From: Favolaschia claudopus
Taxonomy: Eukaryota > Basidiomycota > Agaricomycetes > Agaricales > Mycenaceae
Reading direction: 5' to 3'
Assembly (NCBI GenBank): GCA_037176885.1
Contig: JAWWNJ010000045.1
Location: 310,001-374,000, forward strand
Length of the DNA stretch: 64,000 nucleotides
Of the stretch, positions 36,032 to 45,808 are shown one piece after another. The notes below the pieces were generated by a model. It saw nothing but the letters and a program-made list of their open reading frames with translations, was not told the DNA's origin and ran no database searches. The number at the start of each line of letters is the position of its first letter. The stretch's first letter is position 1. The position numbers were made by a program, and so were the translations under genes.

Positions 36032-36235
36032 TGCCTTTGCAATGCAACGGAGCCTTTTTTTCTTTCCGTGTTTCTCGCCTCGCCTCGAGGTGCAAAGGGC
36101 ATCGATATATGGCTTTTATTTTTTCCAACCATATTCTCCTACCTTCAATGCACACAAATTGATATATTAATCAGAATTCCGAAACATCCTCGTCCAGTCA
36201 CTCGGGTCACCCAACCAAATTTCCTGTAGAAATAC

Positions 36236-36335
36236 GACTCGATTGCGAGGGGCTCGCCTCTGCTTCATGGAGCATGTTTTGTTGGTGATTTACCATGGAG
36301 TTCGCCTGTTCGACCCAGTACTCAGGCACGAGTCA
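36236..36335 (+). tRNA. tRNA-like cassette 15 (T-loop insertion)
   Basis: 5' half intact with TTCATG in the loop. The T-loop carries a 7 bp insertion (CCAGTAC). T5 at 36353. Probably non-functional. Confidence 0.3.
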
Positions 36336-36561
36336 TAGAAGTTGCGGGTGCGTTTTTATCATTTTCCCTTTTCCTAGGTCTGTTCAACAACGAGTCCGAT
36401 CCAAGCTCGAGCCTCAAGGTCCATCCTTCACGATCACCCCATTCAAGTTGACACCTGTTCGATTCATTTTTCCATCCTGCACCAGATTCCATAACATGAC
36501 CAGAATTCAAGTCACTCGTCGACTCATTGCACTTACCCAGACGAGTTTCCTGCAGAAATGT

Positions 36562-36658
36562 GACTCGATTGCGAGGGGCTCGCCTGTACTTTATCTAGCG
36601 TGTTCAATTGGCGATTTATGTACCGCCGAGCTCGCCTGTTCGACTCAGACGCGAGTCG
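36562..36658 (+). tRNA. tRNA-like cassette 16
   Basis: Acceptor GACTCG/CGAGTC. Loop TTTATC would give TAT. T-stem GCCTG/CAGAC has one mismatch. T5 at 36675. Last recognisable copy of the array. Confidence 0.4.
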
Positions 36659-36699
36659 TAAATACGTCCCTGGCTTTTTGTTTCTGTATGGGGGTAATA

Positions 36700-39600
36700 C
36701 TGTAACATTATTCAGCAAATATACACACCCTGAATACTCAAAAAAATGCACACCGTCCAAAATATACACAGGCCCATGTCTTCAGAAGAAAAAATGCACA
36801 GGTACAGAATTTTTTGAACCATCGGCAGCCAAACCCGATCTGGCGATCAACTGATCTCGAGACCGGATCAAAGGCATAAACATCAGCTACCCTTTCGAGC
36901 TCATCTGAGACGGCAAGCTGCCTCATGCTCTGCAGAACAGTGTTCAGCGTACGATAAAGAAGCTATATGTTTATGTTATTCTTCCTGCCTTCATTTAGTG
37001 TCCATTTTTCCAAAAATATTAAACCAAACGATGCTTTCAAGAAATATAGCAGTTCAAACAATGCAACCGATTGAGCCACTGAAGGAAGTCAGCCAGCTCC
37101 AGTCACTTGAAACACATTTTAAAGGTTAAATTCCAAAACCATGACCACACTGGGCTTGATATACAGGCGCAAAACAGGGGAACACCCTCTCTGTGATTCG
37201 GATCAGATACCAACTGATGACCTTTGATGGGACAAGATTATGGTAGACCAAAGAACTGCGTATTTTTCACGAACGGTGTGGAGCGGTGAATTTTTCCCCT
37301 CTGAATTACAGGTTGTGTATTTTTTCCGCTGACCTGTGCACAAATTGTGGAAAGTCTCTATTGGCTGTGTAACTATATGTAAAAATGCCTGTAGCAGTGC
37401 AACAAATAATAATGTTACACTATTACAGCCATATTATTTCTGCTACGACTACCATTTTAATGAGGTGCAGACAGACTGATATCAAACTTTGAATTCGTAA
37501 TTTTCCTCATTTCACAGCTTACCAAGGAGCCGAGATCGAAAGCTCGAATATTCTCCATTTCCACCCGGCAGCCGGTGCCAACAGCGCAGAAAGGAAGCAC
37601 CGATTTGAGCTGCAGCAGGGAATGTGATTTTGGGGAATGAGTACGCTGCAGAAACCCACATGATAATCGTCCGTGACAGTCTGAGGTAATTACAAGCATT
37701 GGGGCACGTTTTATGTCTGCTAGACGCCGACAATAACAGCGGAGGAATATCAAGAGTTCAACTTGGAGGGAGTTCCGTAATACTTCTCACGGTTGAACTT
37801 GAATGTTCAAGATTTCGTCGAGCGGCAGATTGTTGAAAATGAGGAGCATCAAAAAAAAAAAAAGGCAATTAAAAGTATTAAGCGACGTTCTATTTCTGCG
37901 AGAGGCCGACAATAGCAGCGGACGAATGTTCAAGAGTTCAACCTGAGAACCATCATGAGTTTCGTAATGCTTCTCACGGTTCAAATTGAACGTTGAAGAC
38001 GATTGTTCAATGTTGAAAATGTCAATGGGAGCATCAGCCGCACAGAAACATAGCAGAATAGATACCAGCTGTATCCGGTGAGGATGCAGCAAGTATACAG
38101 TGATTTCTATTGACGAACGCAGTGAGTTTTCAGCCTTGAAAAAAGCGGAAAGTGCCGGATTCTCAGGAATTTGATCACATCGTACTTGTTGGAACTTGAT
38201 GGATTGGATGCTGCACCCAATAATTAAAGCGCCGGTGTTCAATATTATTGGTTGAGAGGATTTTCAGGATCTTACTAAGGCGAAGCCGGTATATGTAGGC
38301 AGATATGTACCTTGCAGCTGCATGCTCGTAACTTCGAAGTGTAGATTCTTAGACTGTAACAGAATCTTCTTGAAAGAAAGAGAGAAAAAAAAGTGATGAT
38401 GATGTGTTGCTACCGAGTACTTATGCCTCCGTTGAGATCCCTTGATTCCGACGCGGCACTGGCAAAAGTACATAGAAGGCCCGGTGTCTATAAAAGGCAA
38501 AGGGAATACCGAAAGCGGATACCTCGCGATGATCAGAGCTCTGGCAAACACATGTAATCAACCGTCTCCTGGTTTCGTACCATTGCCGAACCCTACCGGG
38601 CCCTACCCCCCGTGCACCCAGCCCGCGCTGGGTCTCGATGCTCGATACCACCCGATTGTATACGATAGACACGTGCACGACGGTTGGAATCAGCCAACTG
38701 GCTCGCATTCTTCATACAGGTTTCGGACTCAGGCTGGTCTCGATCCTCCTCGAATCATCAGCTCAAGATTCCTGCCAGTGATTCCACAATAGTCACCTCG
38801 ATGAGCCTCGATGGTTCATACATAAATCGAGACGAGTACGCGAATCCAGCTGAACCTGCTGAATAATCCACTCACTTGGATTCAATTCCTTCGGACACAC
38901 GGAGCTCCGCATCTGAAGGCGGGACAAGGGCGGGAGCGCCAATTTTCTGCTTATCGAGCAGCACACCAAGGCGCCTTTGTCGGCGTTGCAATTCGACCGA
39001 CGTCAATCCCACTTCCGTTAACGCTGGTCGCCATTTCGGGTCACTTGGCATGTCGATCATCTTCGCGCCAATCCTTCTGTAGATCCACTGGCACATGTCA
39101 AACTGCTGCGCCGCTTGCGTTTTACTCACACAGCGCCCATACCTTCGGTCCGAATTCCACTACCTACCACAATGCTCTATCATTCGCAAGAGTAAACCAC
39201 TATCCTGAGCGGCGAATAATGGGTGCAACTCGGGTTCATCGTAATTCGACTATGGGAGCGACGAGGCCAGTACAAACGGGTCATGCTGTATCGTTTCTGT
39301 GAGGGTCGGCAGTGATACTGCTGGTGAGTTACTTACTAGCAATGAGCTCAGACTGATATGATATCTTCATTTGTTCATATGTTCTTCACACAGAGATACA
39401 GCGACTCCACAAACCCGGGATTTCCCTCCTCTCTTTACAAAGCAAATCAACACGACTCGGGTGACGCCATTATTTCCGACATCTAACGGCACGAGATTCT
39501 CGTTGCATCTGAATCTGCAGATCGATACGTTGTTCGATTTCTTCACCCTCTCGGTTTGGAGTACGAAGTGAGGCTTCTCTCTCTCTCTTCTATCAGCTGC

Positions 39601-39835
39601 ATCCAACACTGACTCACCGCAACTCTCGTGGAAAGTACGCGGGAGCAAATTTCAGGTCTGATCGGGGGACTCGGACGATCATAATCCGCAGCAGAATATA
39701 CCCAACTGGGAGAGCAAATTAGACGCCCAATATCCTCGGTAATGTCGAATTGAGCCATCGCCTCTGGTTGGGAACGCTCTCAAACACTCTCAAACTTATT
39801 GATAAGCTGGGTGTCAGGGAATTCGGTACTCCCTC
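36700..39835. other. Gene-poor interval between tRNA-like array and Zn2Cys6 gene
   Basis: 36,700-37,340 has T/A-rich words at both ends that partly mirror each other (AAAAAATGCACA... near 36,741 and 36,788; TGTGTATTTTTTCCGC near 37,315), possibly a degenerate small transposon. 37,720-38,010 contains a short duplication. 38,260-39,800 shows no supported gene. Confidence 0.35.
37722..38010 (+). repeat. Imperfect direct repeat, about 100 bp, offset about 180 bp
   Basis: GCCGACAATAACAGCGGA near 37,727 and GCCGACAATAGCAGCGGA near 37,904 each continue through CAAGAGTTCAAC and a CTTCTCACGGTT(G/C)AA segment. Confidence 0.65.
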
Positions 39836-40855
39836 ATGGCTGAATCGTCGTCCCCCGACACCAATGCCTCACCCTCCAATCGAGGCAAGCGAAAGAGGAC
39901 AGCTATGGCATGCAAAAACTGCCGGCGGAGGAAAATTCGGGTTCGTTTTTCGTGTATTTTCTCTCTTCCGTTCAATTCATGAAGCCTTGAGCAGTGTATA
40001 ACCACAGACTACCTCCCAGAAAATCCCTGCGCATACTGTACCCGAAAAGCAATCCCCTGCGAGTACGTCGCGGCCTCTGAACAGGTCGAATCCGACCCAG
40101 ACGGCGAGTCTCTCAACGCGGATTTGAACGACCGAGTATGGACATCGCCCCTCACTTCAGACAACTTTCCCTCCGCGTCATCGGCATTGAATGCAGCTTC
40201 ATACCCTCGTCGTTCAACGCGTCGACAAAAATTGCCCACCCATGATGCGTCCTCCGAGTCTCCTTCCCAGCCGCGTTCAACGCGCTCCCCGTCCACCTCC
40301 TCATCCTCCTCTTTCAAAAGCCGGTCCTCCCCGGCGCACTCCCAACCCCGTCCCTCGCGACGCGCATCAGCCCCAACCCAGCTCCAAATTCTCTCCTCGG
40401 GAGCCTCCCCCGGTCCGTACGACTTCCTCGCCCCGCCATATCGACCCTCCCCTCCACAACCCGCTCCTCCAGAGCCGCATTCGAAGCATGCTTGGGACGT
40501 GCAGATGATACATGCGATTGAATATTTGTGTCAGCGCACCATGCGGCAATCTTCTTCGTCTTCCTCCCTTCAGCAAGATACAGAGGCAGACTCTCTGTCA
40601 TTCTCTGCGCATGCACCACCGCCGAATCTCTCTTCGCATTCTTTTCCATTTTCGGCGCCACCGCCAGAAGATGCGGCCGCATCCCCCACTCCATGCTCTG
40701 CGTCACCGAACGCCGAGTACTACGCTTCGGATTCAAGTTATATGGACTCGGCGTACATGGAAGGCGACATGTATGAGGCAGCTTGGCCGCTCGGCCACGA
40801 GATGCAGCTGGATCTCAAGAATTATCCGACGGAGAACTCAACCTCCTTAGGGTAG
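39836..40855 (+). CDS. Zn2Cys6 fungal transcription factor, copy 2
   Basis: Exons 39836-39940 and 39995-40855 with a 54 bp intron at the same place as in copy 1 give 321 residues. The cluster after splicing is ACKNCRRRKIR-C, ten residues (ITTDYLPENP), then CAYCTRKAIPC: C-x2-C-x6-C-x10-C-x2-C-x6-C. Basic KRKR precedes it. The body is Ser/Pro-rich with the same islands as the 24,282-25,320 paralogue: GPYDFLAPPYRPSP, KHAWDVQMIHAIEYLCQRTMRQ and a C-terminal GHEMQLDLKNY. No middle-homology region. The start at 39836 is the first ATG of the open frame and matches the paralogue's N-terminal arm length. Likely a nuclear DNA-binding regulator. The two copies are in opposite orientation about 14.5 kb apart. 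Confidence 0.9.
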
Positions 40856-43148
40856 TTGAACGATGTACAGTCTCGAGTGTCTTCATATTCGTCGAACCTA
40901 ATTTATTGATATTTTGCTTTCTCCAGCGTGAAATCAACAAATGAGTCACGGTCAAGTCACGGTTGTCGAGTTTGAAAATTGAAATAACGAGCAAAGAACG
41001 AGTCTTCTCACTCAGTATACGTGATTTCTTAGAAGACGCTCATGAATCGGAAGTTAGAATCATTGGCCGGCTGCCCAACCAATAGATCCTGTGAGTGGTT
41101 TAGTAAATTGAGTTGAACTCGATTTCAACTCGTCACGCAGTGATGACTGTGACATTGATGTGACAGCACTGTTTCTCTGACCACCACCGCGACGTCGTCG
41201 ACATCTGGGGACCGGAGACGATAAGGGTTTCCCTACTGATTTTGCGCGCTTGACACCAGCATCACAGTTACTTCTCTATCGGAAGCCATTCTGACTGCGA
41301 ACTCACAGCGATACCAAGGACATTGCTTTCAAAAAGTTTTGCCGCCAGCCTGAGTGACTTAGTCTCTCTAGACAGACGCTTTAATTCTTCTTAGCTCACA
41401 AGTTCGCTGAATTAAAGTCTGTTGGTTACCGCGGTCAATTACCCGGTAGCCTGCCTTACGACGTCATGATGCTCCCCAACACGAGCAAACAACACGCCTA
41501 TGTACTTCATTTCGACATGTTTCAGCGCGGCTTTCAGTTGGGTGTCAGTCCTAAACTTTCTCAAAAGGACATTCTGACCTCTTTCTACCCAAATCATGCA
41601 CATTTTATAGAAGGAATCGCCTTGCAGGTGTTTGCGTGGTGACGGCAAGTTGATGGCAGCTGTCATTGATTGATGCTTCTCGGAAAGCGCCGGCAGCACC
41701 TGAATGGTCAGGAAAACCACTGAATTCGAGGTTGGAGAGGTCAAATATACCGCTTTCCCCGAAGTCTGTTCTCAAACTCGTATAGGATGTCTTCTCCTCA
41801 GTTGAAACGCGTAAAAACACGTCTGACCGGCGTGTCGAGGCTTTGAGATCAGCCGATGTCAACTGCACGTGAGTTCCAAAACGGGCTGCTTATATAATAA
41901 CGCAGGCTACCAAGTAGTGGGCGTGGTAACTAATAGACTATGAGTGACTGCAGCTTTGATCCAAGATAGATAACGCTGCCATCCCACCCAGAACCCTTCC
42001 CGGTAAATTCAACACCTCCGAACCTACTGACTTTGAAATGCTCTCACACCCTATCTCTTCCTTTTTTTTCCTTTTCCCGTCGAAATCTGTGTCAGAGAAC
42101 GAGTCGACGACCATTGCCGTGACAACCGCAAGCTTGAAACGACTTTGTCCCCGGTGAGTTGTTTTCGCCGTCCTGGAGGTGATCTGAAGCTGACCATCTA
42201 TAGCCTCTCCGCATAGTGAATCTTCGTATTCACCCCAGGTCGTGCATACCGCGTTTGTCATTTTCCGGTCAGGTTTCTGGAGGCTCCCACCCAAACTTGA
42301 GGTTCTCTGCATGAACGGCGTGAATGCCGGCGAATGGTTGTCGTGGATAATGTGCACAGTGAGGGGGCATGGGTGGTGAGGGTAGGGAGTTGAAAGTTCA
42401 TATCTTCCGAGTATGTATTTCTTTCTGTGCATGTTACGAACATCGTTGAGACCTTTCATGACTCATGAGCAATCAGCAGTGCCGAGATTCTGATCTTCGA
42501 AAACAACCAGATACGAAATTTCTGTGTGTGAAATAATATTTTTTGACGCGAGGGAGGAAGGAAACGATGGATACGAAATCCATCCTCCACCATACCTTGA
42601 CTTTGTCCGCAATACTCGGGAAATGGTCATTGCGTCCCGGGTCCGCCCATCATCAGGTCGACAGCGGTAAAAATTCTCCGTGTCTCTGCTGCGCAGCCAA
42701 CACATGGAAGGTACGGGAAAGCGGAGAGCGCGGTCATACATGCCCGTTCTGAGTTGAGTGATCCTTCCTTCCGTGTTTGATAGCTTCTCTGAAGGACAGT
42801 ACATTCGCTCTGAAATTCACAAACCTGGAAAGCGAAGACATTCGAGATTGTCCGTGGGGAAGGATTCAATCTTGGTATCAGAGATTCAGCACTGGGCTCA
42901 GCGGCAGGAGAGATAGGTACCACCTCTGTTGGGTCGCGACAGAAGACGTAATGTTCACGCTGATCATTTCCATTCCGCAGCAGCTAGTTTAACGTCGAGT
43001 ACGGTCGACTGATCCCCGTTGGGCCTCCCGTTCGGTCCAAATTCGGAATGGATTGCTAAACTACGAGGAACGTGTAAACAGTGACACTTGTCCGCTCCAA
43101 ACTCTTCCCCGATTTTCGCTCCCCACCTTCCTTCAATTTCTTTTCTCG
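40856..43148. other. Intergenic, possible gene remnant on minus strand
   Basis: Minus-strand frames 41,868-41,605 and 41,744-41,439 look like one C2-like or globular protein broken by a frameshift (SDVFLRVSTEE...ESGIFDLSNLEFS, then VFLTIQVLPAL). I could not restore it with splice sites. 41,938-42,459 and 42,463-43,100 show only short unrelated frames. Confidence 0.35.
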
Positions 43149-44042
43149 ATGCATTACCCCTCCCTAGTGCTCGGTTTTATGATTCAATGCTTCTCAGCTG
43201 TGAATGGGTGGTCCTCACCTAGGAGTGATGGAGAGGTAAGTGGGACTACGTATACTTCGCACGGCTTAAGTTTGACTCTTCTCGATAGCAGACCACGCCC
43301 TGCGCCTTAAATCCTGGAGTCTATGAAATATTCAACGGGCAGACATCAACCATGCTTCGAAGCTCGGGTGGAAATGGCCCAATATTTGTGACTTACGCGG
43401 AGAAGGAAGCAGGACCCTTCGGACAAGTGAGCCTTTCCTTGTCGTTTGGAGTCAACAACAACACTCACATCCTGTTTTCCCCTTCGTAGTGGACCCTCGA
43501 ATCAGTGGGGTCGGAGACGTTCACGATGGTCAACGTGGGTCTTGAGATGCCTGCCGCCGTTGATTTCCAAGTCAGTGGTTTCGTTAAGAGGTGATTCCGC
43601 CCTGTATTAAACCTCGTTCCCAACCACAGGGAGAAATTGTCACTAGCGATCACAAGAACGGCCGCGCACAGCTGTTGAGCATTTCCTCAGCAGGGGAAGG
43701 GAACCTCTGCTATGTGCGCTTGCCGTCTTTCAAATCTTTCATGCGAGCCTGAACCAGTACCAGATCCAGTTTGCTGAAGATACGAGTTCGTCATGGACAG
43801 TCGATGCTAGGCCATTGGTTTCGACCGTGAGTTTTGCTGTAGATTCGTTTTCAGTTTTTGCCGAAACAATCATGGATGCGCAGGTGTCTCTGGAGACTGG
43901 CAGAGGCGATGGAAACCAGCAATGGAGATTTCGAAGAATCGGCCCTCCTAATGGTGGTCTTTCTAAGGAGTCTGACCCGTCGGATTCTAGTCAGATTCAT
44001 TTTCGGGTATCTGAAGACGCATCGCAGCTTGTTATGACCTGA
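43149..44042 (+). CDS. Small secreted beta-trefoil-like protein
   Basis: Six exons: 43149-43235, 43289-43426, 43490-43570, 43630-43713, 43758-43826 and 43884-44042, giving 205 residues. The N-terminus MHYPSLVLGFMIQCFSAVNG is signal-peptide-like. Three repeats of roughly 40-60 residues follow, with trefoil-like features: LNPGVYEIFNGQTSTMLRSS, FGQWTLESVGSETFTMVNV, and NQQWRFRRIG with a Q-x-W motif near the third repeat. That points to the ricin-B-like lectin or fungal beta-trefoil inhibitor fold; which one cannot be told by eye. Intron 43827-43883 is 57 bp and open in frame, so a 224-residue form is also possible. Intron 43714-43757 is short (44 bp) but has a CTGAAC branch-like site. Probable role: secreted carbohydrate- or protein-binding effector/defence protein. 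Confidence 0.6.
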
Positions 44043-44766
44043 GAGCTACGTTCTTCTTTCTTTGATAACAAGGTCGTCATTGTCGAGGACATGGAGTTGA
44101 GTACCCGAGGCTGGCGTGAACTTTCTCGTCAACTTCGCGCCGAGCGTTCGCCGTTCGGAGTCCATCCATATGCGCATGCGACTGGGGGTAAAATCTTGGG
44201 TCCCAAAGGAGACTTGCGGCGCTGCTACTTGCCTAGATTTCGCTCACACGAATGAGAGACGGACGCTGCTACCTATAGCCTCGCCGGCCCTCGTTATTAC
44301 AGAATTTTCTTGGAATTTTCATCGACAAAAGTTCATCGATGTGGCGATTCTTCCGCGAACTTGAGCACGCTCTCGCTGACAGATTCAAGCTGGCTGAGAA
44401 GTGGGCCATACTGAGACAACCAAAGGATTACGAATGAAATCTAACGCGCGTCGCGCGGTTGAGTTGTTGACAAGTCGTTGAGCAAAGAGAGAGGACGGTC
44501 AGATGACACGTCAAAACGCGTCAACAGACATCAACAATGGGGAAAGAAGCGCCGGTCGGCAAAGTCCGAGCCAGCTGAATTTTTGTCGAAGCAAACCTGC
44601 AAAAATTCGTTCGAGTTTCCAGCGCCACGAGTCTCGAGTGCTTGCTATTTTGTTAGCATTCTTGAAGCGTTTTAAAATGCCCGAATATATATAATTTACT
44701 TAGATTATGTACGGTTCAATGTAAAAGAGTGTGTACCCGTCGTTTATCCAACACATGCGACAATGA
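44043..44766. other. Intergenic between convergent genes
   Basis: Plus-strand beta-trefoil-like gene and minus-strand unknown gene end towards each other. Only short frames (65 to 82 codons); nothing recognised. Confidence 0.4.
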
Positions 44767-45641
44767 CTAAGCCCTCTGTAATCTCCGTACCGCCAGATCC
44801 AGCAACAGGCGCGCGTAGAACTCGTGGAAGCCGACGAAAATCTTTTGCCATGCGCCGCCGAAATCGGCTAGGGGCAAGGGCTTGACATCGCGCGTGGACT
44901 CCTGAGATGCGGCGGTAACCAGATCACACACAAAGCAAAGACGGACAGATGGTTCGCCGTCTGCTGGATTCTGGATGTTCTCAACAACGAATGAGTGGTA
45001 GCCACCCAGAATTTTAGCGACTCCACTGCCACTCTGTGTTTGCGGTGATATAGATTTAGGTTGACTTGAGCGAAGCCACCAGGACGCAATGAGTGGACCT
45101 GATGGTCTATCGTGTGCCTCAACGACGAACTATAGTAGTGAATTTAATGACAGAAAAGCTGCGTCCGAAGAGGAGTGAGGCGTACCAATCCTCCCAATAT
45201 CCGTGCCGTGTCAGCAAAACTATGCTCTTCTGCAGCCCCTACCAACCCTCCACGGAGTTGAAATAGTAGCCCTATACGATCGAGGACGTGAACAATTCGT
45301 CGTTCGATCTGTAGCGGCCAGGTGTCCCAGAAGGCGCGCGCAAAGACTATCACCGGGGTATCTTCAGCCGTCTCCTGTTTGTTCTGGAGCAGTTGCTGCG
45401 GGACGGTGGCAGCTAGCATATGCCCTGCATGTGGTAGAACCCACTGCTCTTTTTCTGTCGTATCCTCATTATTGAATCCATTCCGTCCAAAGGCGGGTCT
45501 GTCCGAGCGTGCAGCGATTTCATAGGCAGGAGGGACTGGGAGGCTAGGATATGTCGCGAAAAGACGACGGTGCTGATAATAGCCCACGCTGAGGAAGGTA
45601 ACGGGCAAGACCCCAAACAAGAGGGTGGTGGGACGAGGCAT
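44767..45641 (-). CDS. Conserved-looking basidiomycete protein of unknown function
   Basis: Exons 45641-45186 and 45129-44767 (56 bp intron) give 272 residues. An N-terminal hydrophobic segment (TTLLFGVLPVTFLSVGYY) is a probable signal anchor. Then come RRLFATYPSLPVP and a core HAGHMLAATVPQQLL...VIVFARAFWDTWPLQIERRIV. After the intron, FVVEAHDRPSGPLIASWWL, GGYHSFVVE and VRLCFVCDLVTA suggest a small beta-rich domain. Mushroom genomes carry many proteins with this H.GH....VP...L...F....W..E.R pattern, but I know no assigned function. It starts 168 bp downstream of the carboxylesterase stop on the same strand. Intron placement keeps the VVEAHD frame open to the stop. Confidence 0.75.
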
Positions 45642-45808
45642 TGATGTTCGGTGTTTTCGACGTTGGTGGTATTTAGAGTCAGGCGTCACCCGGTAGGCGC
45701 CGAGCAACGGAATGAACGGATGATCGGCGTTACGGCATGAACACCGAAAACAGCGAGAAAATTCAACCAAATGATCAAGTAACCCCCTTTGTCGGCCTTT
45801 ATAAGAAT

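Larger units (their letters stand above)
31980..36690 (+). repeat. Diverged tandem array, about 300 bp period, of tRNA-like cassettes
   Basis: At least 16 direct copies of a cassette GACTCGATTGCGAG.GGCTCGCC...GCCTGTTCGACTCAGGC.CGAGTC occur, mostly spaced 280-325 bp. The ends pair like a tRNA acceptor stem. GCG-AGCGGCT-CGC forms a D-arm carrying A14, G18 and G19. GCCTG-TTCGACT-CAGGC is a perfect T-arm containing the Pol III B box GTTCGACTC. Every copy has a run of four or more T 15-40 bp downstream. Spacers also share conserved words: CGCCTCGAGGTTCAAC, a GTAAGTACCTC donor-like site, and CACCCAACCAAA followed by a CTACAG acceptor-like site just before the cassette. I infer tandem Pol III units, either real intron-bearing tRNA genes, their pseudogenes, or a tandemised tRNA-derived SINE. 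Confidence 0.85.
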
